Assembly (NCBI GenBank): GCA_031278255.1
Contig: JAITKU010000033.1
Coordinates: 1-12,107, forward strand
Reading direction: 5' to 3'
From: Eubacteriales Family XIII. Incertae Sedis bacterium
Lineage (GTDB): Bacteria; Bacillota; Clostridia; Peptostreptococcales; Anaerovoracaceae
DNA: 12,107 nucleotides
Shown: positions 6,811 through 12,107 of the stretch, piece by piece
Numbering within the stretch: position 1 is the first letter of the stretch
Layout: every line of letters starts with the position of its first letter
The notes under the pieces: model-generated
Databases searched by the model: none
Seen by the model: the letters and a program-made list of their open reading frames with translations, nothing else
Told to the model about the DNA's origin: nothing
Made by a program: the position numbers and the translations under genes

Positions 6811-6825
6811 TGCGTCAAAGACGCA
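6811..6825. promoter_or_regulatory. Perfect palindrome TGCGTC-AAA-GACGCA, candidate operator
   Basis: A perfect 6-bp inverted repeat with a 3-base centre lies in the divergent gap between the alcohol dehydrogenase and PucR-type genes, just downstream of the predicted start of the rightward transcript. Position and symmetry fit a dimeric repressor or activator site controlling one or both directions. Its right half, CAAAGACGCA, recurs exactly at 4617-4626 in the SDR1 regulatory region, which makes a shared regulator plausible. Confidence 0.5.
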
Positions 6826-6863
6826 TTATTTACGGCAGCCGCGGGCTGCAATGGAGGCAAGGC

Positions 6864-8123
6864 ATGTTTACGGAAAACGAAAGCGGCGATCCGAAAGAAA
6901 GCGCCGCGGCCGCACTGCTCGAAACGCTCGCAAAATCCGAAGGTCTCCAGAGCATTGTGGACGCGGGGAGCGCAATGCTGGGAAATCCGATTATCGTTTC
7001 CGATAAGGGTTGGAATCTCATGGCCATGACCGCGGACCTTGCAATCCCGGACGATGCGGGCTGGAGCGAGTTTATGAAAAACGGCGCGCTGTCCCTCGAT
7101 ACGATCTCGTCGAACATCAAGAGCAAGCTGGCCGATCGGATCGAGCAAAGCAAAACGCCGTTCTGTCTGCGGGAACAGGGCATGAAATACCGCCGCATGT
7201 TCGGAAAGGTCCTGCTCGGCGGGCGCCACGCGGCGACGATCTCCGCCCTCGCCTATTTCAGAGCCTTCGCGGACCGGGATTTTGAGACAATGACGCTGCT
7301 GTGCAACGCCGTCTCGGCGGAGGTGCAGAAGAACAAGTACCTGTACTTCGCGCGCGGCCTGCCCTACGAGGACCTCATCGTGAATCTTCTGGAGGGCCGC
7401 GTCCGCGACGCGCGCGTCACAGAGGAAAATATGCGCGCGCTGAATCTCGTCATCAAGAAATACATCCACGCGCTGGTCCTCGATATCATGGGCTTTGACA
7501 ACGAACATTTTTCCGCATCCTATATCCGGGATTTCATCGAGAAGATGTTGCCCGGAAGCAAAGCCGTACTCTACGGGGACAAGATCGTCGCGATCGCAAG
7601 CCACGGCGGCGCGGGGGAATTTCATAGCGCGGACCTGCCGCGCATCGCGGATTTCCTGCGAAAATACAGCATACGCTGCGGCGTGAGCCGTTGTTTCGAG
7701 GAACTCTCCGCGCTGCGGGAGCATTATCTGCAAGCCCTCGAAGCCCTGCGCCTCGGTCCGCATCAAAACGACGCGCGCTTCGTGTATCTCTACGACGACT
7801 ATGCGATCTATCACATCGCAAGGCTCTGCGCCGAAAGCACGGACCTGCGCACGCTGTACCATCCGAAACTCGCAAGGCTTCTGCAGTACGACGCGGCGCG
7901 CGGGACCGCGTTCACGCGGACGCTGCGCGCCTATCTGGGCTGCGCGCGAAACATCACCGATACCGCCGCCGCCCTGCACATGCACAGAAACTCCGTGATT
8001 TACCAGTTGCACAGGATCGAAGAAATGCTGGACATACGGCTTTCCGACAGCGACGCCCTCCTGCACATAGAACTGTCTTTCCGCTTTATGGAATACGGCA
8101 AGCGCGGGGACCCGACCGCGTGA
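6864..8123 (+). CDS. PucR/CdaR-family transcriptional regulator
   Basis: This is a cytoplasmic regulator of 419 residues and the only rightward gene. The start ATG 6864 has GGAGG six bases upstream; an upstream in-frame start would include that site. The C-terminal domain (about 349-408: TFTRTLRAYLGCARNITDTA then AAALHMHRNSVIYQLHRIEEML) is the helix-turn-helix typical of PucR/CdaR proteins. The middle region (about 190-300, ending IRCGVSRCFEEL) matches the degenerate GGDEF-like domain usual in this family. The N-terminal 150 or so residues look like a sensory domain (GSAMLGNPIIVSDKGWNLMA) that I cannot name. Relatives control purine, amino-acid, sugar-acid and other catabolic operons from divergent positions; here the divergent gene is the Fe-ADH, the likeliest target. 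The effector is unknown. Confidence 0.88.
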   Translation: MFTENESGDPKESAAAALLETLAKSEGLQSIVDAGSAMLGNPIIVSDKGWNLMAMTADLAIPDDAGWSEFMKNGALSLDTISSNIKSKLADRIEQSKTPFCLREQGMKYRRMFGKVLLGGRHAATISALAYFRAFADRDFETMTLLCNAVSAEVQKNKYLYFARGLPYEDLIVNLLEGRVRDARVTEENMRALNLVIKKYIHALVLDIMGFDNEHFSASYIRDFIEKMLPGSKAVLYGDKIVAIASHGGAGEFHSADLPRIADFLRKYSIRCGVSRCFEELSALREHYLQALEALRLGPHQNDARFVYLYDDYAIYHIARLCAESTDLRTLYHPKLARLLQYDAARGTAFTRTLRAYLGCARNITDTAAALHMHRNSVIYQLHRIEEMLDIRLSDSDALLHIELSFRFMEYGKRGDPTA

Positions 8124-8135
8124 GGCCCGTTCACG
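8119..8135. repeat. Short inverted repeat spanning both stop codons of a convergent pair
   Basis: CGTGA-N7-TCACG contains the TGA stop of the rightward regulator in one arm and the TGA stop of the leftward aldehyde dehydrogenase in the other. Only 7 bases separate the genes. No U-tract is present on either side, so this is not a convincing terminator. The two transcripts probably overlap at their 3' ends. Confidence 0.35.
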
Positions 8136-9618
8136 ACAGGGAAATATAGTCTTTCCAGAACGTGTTCGGTGTTTCGGCCATATTGATCCACAGGTGCTTA
8201 TGATAAGTGTATTCCTCCAGCACGAGGATGGAATTCTCCTTTGTCCAGCCGGATTCTTTCTGGCCGCCCCACGGCGTTTCGCTGACGATGGCCAGATGTT
8301 GGTTCACCCACGCCGTACCCACTTTCAGTTCCTCGGTGAGCAGCAGCGCTTTCCGATAGTCCGCGGACCACACGGACGCGCACAGCCCGTAGCGGCTGTC
8401 GTTCGTGAGCGCCGCCGCCTCTTCGGGCGTCTTTATCTTCATGACGCCTACGACGGGGGCGAAGATCTCCTCCTGCATGAGGTCCATGCGATTGTCATAG
8501 ACCTCAAAAATGGTCGGCATGACAAAGGCGCCGTTCACCATATCCGGGCTCGTCGGCCGTTCCCCGCCGAGCAGGACTTTCGCGCCCGCGGCTTTCGCGC
8601 CCGCGATGAAGCGTTCCGCCGTGTCGCGGCAGGCGTTGTAGGCCAGCGGACCCATCATGGTCTTGGGGTCCGTCGGATCCCCGACGATGATCTTTGAGGC
8701 CGAGCGGACGAAGCGCTCCAAAAAGGCGTCGTAGATACCCTCCTGCACGTAAAAACGGCTGGGAGAACCGCAGTTCTGACCTGAGTTGAAGAAAGCGGCG
8801 TAGGTCGCGCCCTCCACGGCCGCGTCCAAATTCGCGTCGTCGAGTACGATCATCGCGTTCTTGCCGCCGAGTTCCGAGGCCACGGGCATAACGCGGGAAC
8901 TGGCGAGACTCATGATGCGCTTGCCGACGCCGGAATCGCCCGTGAAGTTGATCTTGTCGATGCCGGGATGGTTGACGATGGCCTCGCCCACGCTCGGGCC
9001 CGGACCCGTGACGATGTTGACGACGCCTGCGGGAATGCCGGCCTCTATGATGTATTCACCCAGCTTCAGCACGGTGAGCGGCGCGCAGGACGCGGGCTTC
9101 AGCACGACCGTGTTGCCCGTGATGAGGGCGGGCGCCAGCTTGGAAACCGCCGTGACCAGCGGGAAATTCCACGGCGTAATGAGACCGACCACGCCGCAGG
9201 GTTCGCGGAAAGTCATCAGGCGCGCGTTCGGATCCCCGCTGATCGTGAGACCCGTAAGGCCCCGTCCGAGGCCCGCGATAAACTCGAATTCCGCCGGCGC
9301 AAAGGGGATGTCGAACTTGCTCGTCTTGCTGATGGGCCCGCCGTACTGAGCCGTTTCCAAAGGGATCAGTTCCGCTTCGTGTTCGCGCAGGATCGCCGCG
9401 AGGCGTATCAAAAGCTCGCTGCGCTCTCCCACATAGGTGCCCCGCCAAGCCGCCCGCGCCCTCTGCGCGGCCGCCACGGCCAAATCCACATCCGCCGGGC
9501 CGCACTTCGGCACCGTATCGACGACCGTGTTGTTCGCGGGGTTGATAACCTCCATCGTTTCGCCGCTCAACGCGTCCGTGAGCTTGCCGTCGATCAGTAT
9601 TTTGTACCTGTAAGCCAT
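8131..9618 (-). CDS. Aldehyde dehydrogenase family protein (ALDH A)
   Basis: This cytoplasmic NAD(P)-dependent enzyme oxidises an aldehyde to an acid. It has 495 residues, standard for the family. The start ATG 9616-9618 has GGGAGG about nine bases upstream. Key residues are all present: oxyanion Asn151 (PWNFP), Lys174 (VLKPAS), general base Glu249 (ELGGKN), catalytic Cys283 (GQNCGSPSR) and Glu384/Phe386 (EEIFAP). Ser177 stands where NAD-preferring enzymes carry Glu, which suggests NADP use or dual use (inference). The C2 position after the catalytic Cys is Ser rather than the common Ala, and FTGDSGVG replaces the usual FTGSxxxG. Last gene of the SDR2-ALDH B-ALDH A operon, 26 bases after its neighbour. 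It is divergent enough from ALDH B that they probably serve different aldehydes or steps. Confidence 0.95.
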   Translation of the reverse strand: MAYRYKILIDGKLTDALSGETMEVINPANNTVVDTVPKCGPADVDLAVAAAQRARAAWRGTYVGERSELLIRLAAILREHEAELIPLETAQYGGPISKTSKFDIPFAPAEFEFIAGLGRGLTGLTISGDPNARLMTFREPCGVVGLITPWNFPLVTAVSKLAPALITGNTVVLKPASCAPLTVLKLGEYIIEAGIPAGVVNIVTGPGPSVGEAIVNHPGIDKINFTGDSGVGKRIMSLASSRVMPVASELGGKNAMIVLDDANLDAAVEGATYAAFFNSGQNCGSPSRFYVQEGIYDAFLERFVRSASKIIVGDPTDPKTMMGPLAYNACRDTAERFIAGAKAAGAKVLLGGERPTSPDMVNGAFVMPTIFEVYDNRMDLMQEEIFAPVVGVMKIKTPEEAAALTNDSRYGLCASVWSADYRKALLLTEELKVGTAWVNQHLAIVSETPWGGQKESGWTKENSILVLEEYTYHKHLWINMAETPNTFWKDYISLS

Positions 9619-9644
9619 GACCTTAATCCTCCCTTCACACGCGG

Positions 9645-11075
9645 CTACGCGCCGTAGTGTACGCACACCAACTTCTGATCCGTAAACTCCAACATACCGT
9701 ACAGGCCGCCCTCCTTGCCGATCCCGCTCTCCTTGACGCTCGTGCCCCAAGGCTGTTCATTTGCCAGCATTTGGCAGTTGACGAACACCGCGCCGACCTG
9801 CAGCTTGTCCGCGAGGGACAGCCCGCGCGCGATGTCGCGCGTCCACACGTGCGCGCACAGCCCGTAGCGCGAATCGTTGGCGAGGGATACGAGATCGTCC
9901 GCGTCGCCGTACTTTATGATGACCGCGACGGGACCGAATATCTCGTCGCGGGCGGCCGTCATGTCGTGCCGGCAGTCGGCCAGCACGGTGGGCGTGATGA
10001 AGAAACCCTTCTCCGAAACGTCCCCGCCGAACGCGAGGCGCGCCCCCTCGTCGAGGGCGCTCTTTATGTAGCCCGCCACCTTGCCTTGGTGTTCGCGGCT
10101 CACCAGCGGACCCATCGTCGTCCCTTTGTCCCGCGGATCGCCGACCGTGACGGTTTTGGCGTAGGCGATGAACTTCTCCACAAAGTCGTCGTAGACTTTC
10201 TCGTGTACATAATAGCGGCCCGGACCCGAGCAGTGCTGCCCGCTGTTGTTGAACTGCCGCCACGCCAACACCGCGATCGCCGCGTCCGTGTCCGCGTCCT
10301 CGTAGATGAGTACGGGATTGTTACCGCCCAGTTCCATCACGCATTTCTTCACGGTCGGGGCGGCGGAGGCCAGAATGCGCTTGCCCGTTTCGCTGCTGCC
10401 CGTGAAGCCGATCATATCCACCTCGGGATGCGACGCGAGCGCCGCGCCGACGCCGCCGCCGGGACCCGTGATCACGTTGACCGCGCCCGCGGGCAGACCC
10501 TCGGCTTTCGAGATCACCTCCGCGAAGTGCAGGCCGATCGCCGAGTTTATGCTCGACGGCTTCAGCACGCAGGTGTTGCCGACGGCCAAGGCGGGCGCCA
10601 GCTTCACGGCCGTCATGATCGTGGGCAGATTCCAAGGAATGATGAAGCCGATAACGCCGCAAGGCTCGCGCTTCAGATAGCTCAGCGTCTCGCCCGGAAC
10701 GGGAATCTGGTCGCCCATGACGCGGCAGGCCGCGTTCGCGCTCCACTCGAACTTCTCCGCCGCGCCCATGCACACGCTGAAAGCGTCGCGGTAGGGCGTG
10801 CCGTGTTCAAGGCCCTCGAGCCGGGCCATCTCCTCGGCGTTTTCGCGGATCAGCGCGGCGATGCGAAACAGCACCTTGTTGCGCTCGGCCTGCGGCAGAC
10901 CGGACCAGACCGGAAAGGCCGCGCGCGCCGCGCGCACGGCGCGATCCGCGTCCGCGGGCCCCGCGGCGGGCACCCGGGCAAAGGGTTCCTCCGTGGACGG
11001 ATTCAGCGTGGTGAGGATCTCCCCCGACGCGGCGTCCGTCCATTCGCCTCCGATGTACATCTTATACTCTTTCAT
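9645..11075 (-). CDS. Aldehyde dehydrogenase family protein (ALDH B)
   Basis: This is a second aldehyde-to-acid dehydrogenase, 476 residues long and slightly nearer the betaine-aldehyde/phenylacetaldehyde style of the superfamily. The start ATG 11073-11075 has AAGGAGG nine bases upstream, inside the end of SDR2. Catalytic residues are complete: Asn149 (PWNLP), Lys172 (VLKPSS), Glu248 (MELGGNN), Cys282 (GQHCSGPGR) and Glu378/Phe380 (DEIFGP). FTGSSETG (224-231) is the normal cofactor loop. Ser175 at the position that usually holds Glu in NAD enzymes again hints at NADP use. After the catalytic Cys it reads S-G-P-G-R, where most relatives have x-A-x-S-R; ALDH A shares the Pro. Its start overlaps the SDR2 stop (ATGA), so the two are probably translated together and may act in sequence. 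Confidence 0.95.
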   Translation of the reverse strand: MKEYKMYIGGEWTDAASGEILTTLNPSTEEPFARVPAAGPADADRAVRAARAAFPVWSGLPQAERNKVLFRIAALIRENAEEMARLEGLEHGTPYRDAFSVCMGAAEKFEWSANAACRVMGDQIPVPGETLSYLKREPCGVIGFIIPWNLPTIMTAVKLAPALAVGNTCVLKPSSINSAIGLHFAEVISKAEGLPAGAVNVITGPGGGVGAALASHPEVDMIGFTGSSETGKRILASAAPTVKKCVMELGGNNPVLIYEDADTDAAIAVLAWRQFNNSGQHCSGPGRYYVHEKVYDDFVEKFIAYAKTVTVGDPRDKGTTMGPLVSREHQGKVAGYIKSALDEGARLAFGGDVSEKGFFITPTVLADCRHDMTAARDEIFGPVAVIIKYGDADDLVSLANDSRYGLCAHVWTRDIARGLSLADKLQVGAVFVNCQMLANEQPWGTSVKESGIGKEGGLYGMLEFTDQKLVCVHYGA

Positions 11076-11893
11076 GACCTTGCTCCTCCTTCGTTTGACA
11101 TGAGAAACGACTGACCGTGGGAATAGACGTAGCCCATGCCCCCGCCTACGTAGAGGCAAAGCCCCGTAATGTAGGCGGAAAGCTCCGACGCGAAGAACAG
11201 CGCCGGCCCCGCGATGTCGTCCGCCGTGCCGAGGCGTTCCATCGGCACCTCCCGCATGGCGATACCCTGAAACAGCGCCTCGCGCGCGGGTCCGTCCTCC
11301 ATCAGTTCGTCCCAGAACGCGGTGACGATCGGCCCGGGCTTGATGCAGTTCACGCGGATGCCGAGGGGCGCCACCTCGGTGGCCAGATTGACCGTGAGCG
11401 ATTCGCAGGCGCCCTTGGCCATGTGATAATCGTAAGCGGGCGTCGTGGGATTGAACGCGCCGTTTGACGAACAGATGATGATCTTGCCGGAGCGCCGCGC
11501 TTTCATGTGCGGCAACACCGCGAACACGGTTCTGTACGTGCCGGTCATGTTGAAATCCATGGTCTTTCGGTACTGCTCCGCGGGCGTGAGACCCTCGCCG
11601 TCGAAGGTCTTTCCCGCATACGCGGCCAGGATGTCCACCTTGCCGAACTCCCGCAACGTCGCGTCCACGAGCGCGTCCACGCTCTTCTCGTCGGTCACGT
11701 CCATGGGCGCGTAGTAGCGGGCCGTGCCGCCCTCCGCCGCGATTTCATCGGCGATCCGCCGCCCCTTGTCCGCGCTGCGTCCGCCGAGGACCACGGCCGC
11801 CCCCTCTTTCGCGAACAAGCGCGCGGTCGCCTCCCCCATGCCGCTCGTCGCGCCCGTGACGACGGCGACCTGACCCGATAGCATGTCTTTCAT
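11072..11893 (-). CDS. Short-chain dehydrogenase/reductase (SDR2) with altered NNAG motif
   Basis: This is a cytoplasmic NAD(P)-dependent oxidoreductase of 273 residues and the first gene of the aldehyde dehydrogenase operon. The start ATG 11891-11893 has AAGGAG about 11 bases upstream, slightly long; an in-frame ATG three codons later is the alternative. The cofactor loop TGATSGMG (13-20) and the catalytic residues Asn115, Ser143, Tyr156 and Lys160 (YDYHMAK) are all present. The structural NNAG motif is replaced by AYAG (91-94), unusual for a classical SDR. Arg39 with no acidic residue after strand 2 suggests NADP(H) (inference). The C-terminus runs 25 or so residues past the SDR core and encodes the ribosome binding site of ALDH B. 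Coupling to ALDH B suggests it makes, or draws on, the aldehyde that ALDH B oxidises. It is clearly different from SDR1. Confidence 0.92.
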   Translation of the reverse strand: MKDMLSGQVAVVTGATSGMGEATARLFAKEGAAVVLGGRSADKGRRIADEIAAEGGTARYYAPMDVTDEKSVDALVDATLREFGKVDILAAYAGKTFDGEGLTPAEQYRKTMDFNMTGTYRTVFAVLPHMKARRSGKIIICSSNGAFNPTTPAYDYHMAKGACESLTVNLATEVAPLGIRVNCIKPGPIVTAFWDELMEDGPAREALFQGIAMREVPMERLGTADDIAGPALFFASELSAYITGLCLYVGGGMGYVYSHGQSFLMSNEGGARS

Positions 11894-11912
11894 CGATTTT
11901 TTAACTCCTTCC

Positions 11913-11997
11913 CGGCCATGCGACGGCCGACCGCGCCGCGTCCGCAGGACGCAGGGCGCGCCTTCCCGGACGCGCGGCCCGAAAAAAGCGCGTCCGG
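11913..11997 (-). promoter_or_regulatory. Structured leader of the SDR2-ALDH operon with three stem-loops
   Basis: Three hairpins can be drawn in the leftward leader. One at 11966-11997 has a perfect 10-bp stem (CCGGACGCGC/GCGCGTCCGG) and a 12-base loop with six U. One at 11938-11952 is GCGTCC-GCA-GGACGC. One at 11913-11929 is CGGCC-N7-GGCCG, ending 3 bases from the ribosome binding site. GCGTCC or its complement appears four times, so alternative pairings are possible. The sequence is very GC-rich, which makes hairpins easy to draw by chance. It matches no riboswitch I recognise. Confidence 0.4.
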
Positions 11998-12026
11998 AAG
12001 ATTTTGAGGTGTTTCCGGTAATCTAC

Positions 12027-12032
12027 ATTATA
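12027..12032 (-). promoter_or_regulatory. Probable -10 box of the SDR2-ALDH operon promoter
   Basis: A perfect TATAAT lies on the minus strand in an AT-rich stretch about 134 bases upstream of the SDR2 start. No good -35 box lies 16-18 bases upstream, so the promoter may depend on an activator. The remaining bases to the right edge (12059-12107) are AT-rich and show nothing further that I can name. Confidence 0.45.
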
Positions 12033-12046
12033 TAGCAAGGCCAAGG

Positions 12047-12058
12047 ACAAATCTTTGT
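12047..12058. promoter_or_regulatory. Short palindrome ACAAA-TC-TTTGT over the -35 region
   Basis: A perfect 5-bp inverted repeat with a 2-base centre falls where the -35 box of the SDR2 operon promoter should be. On the minus strand it contains the ACAAAGA motif shared by the other promoter regions in the window. It is short, so chance is a real possibility. Confidence 0.3.
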
Positions 12059-12107
12059 GGGATGTTCCGAAATATAGGCTTTGATTTTGTAGGAATACAT
12101 AAAGCAG

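Noticed and set aside
6792..8066. Long leftward open frame of 424 codons opposite the PucR-type regulator
   Set aside because: It is an antisense shadow; the rightward frame carries the family helix-turn-helix and a well-placed ribosome binding site.
9657..11114. Long rightward open frame of 485 codons opposite ALDH B
   Set aside because: It is a GC-driven shadow of a gene with complete ALDH catalytic residues. Its composition is Arg/Ala/His-rich with no recognisable motif.
11966..12000. The 10-bp stem with a run of six T (minus strand) read as an intrinsic terminator
   Set aside because: The T run is in the loop, not after the 3' arm, for the leftward transcript. On the + strand the stem is followed by GAAGATTTTG, which is too weak, and no rightward gene is present to end there.

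Overview
The window looks like chromosomal DNA from a high-GC, Gram-positive anaerobe, probably an uncultured member of the Clostridia. The reasons are the strong AGGAGG-type ribosome binding sites, the lipoprotein-type solute-binding protein (LAAC lipobox), the consensus TTGACA/TATAAT promoters in AT-rich gaps, and the GC-rich coding sequence. This placement is inference from style only. Coding is dense: all gaps are under 250 bases, and I saw no tRNA, rRNA, mobile element or CRISPR.

Layout from left to right. (1) An ABC importer operon of the RbsA/RbsB/RbsC (CUT2) type runs leftward: solute-binding lipoprotein (3390 to 2188), permease (2035 to 1052) and a tandem-domain ATPase (from 1055, running off the left edge). 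The lipoprotein and permease genes are separated by a long stem-loop. (2) A short-chain dehydrogenase (SDR1, 4458 to 3631) also runs leftward, with its own strong promoter overlapped by a 24-bp inverted repeat. (3) An iron-type alcohol dehydrogenase (6743 to 5562) is followed 10 bases later by a LysR-type regulator (5551 to 4658). (4) Divergent from that pair is a PucR/CdaR-type regulator (6864 to 8123, + strand). The shared 120-base gap holds a perfect 15-bp palindrome and a pair of direct repeats. (5) A leftward operon begins at the right edge: SDR2 (11893 to 11072), aldehyde dehydrogenase B (11075 to 9645, ATGA overlap) and aldehyde dehydrogenase A (9618 to 8131). Its leader has several stem-loops. 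Its last stop codon lies 7 bases from the stop of the PucR-type gene.

Taken together this is a catabolic or redox island: one importer for a small, probably sugar- or polyol-like solute, two SDRs and one Fe-ADH for alcohol/carbonyl interconversion, two aldehyde dehydrogenases for making acids, and two dedicated regulators. I cannot assign the substrate, and no kinase, aldolase, isomerase or dehydratase is present in the window. A short motif (ACAAAGA or TCAAAGA) recurs in all four promoter-bearing gaps and suggests one regulon. The most unusual points are the importer ATPase, whose first-domain signature motif and second-domain Walker A are both degenerate, and a set of five oxidoreductases matching no pathway I can name.
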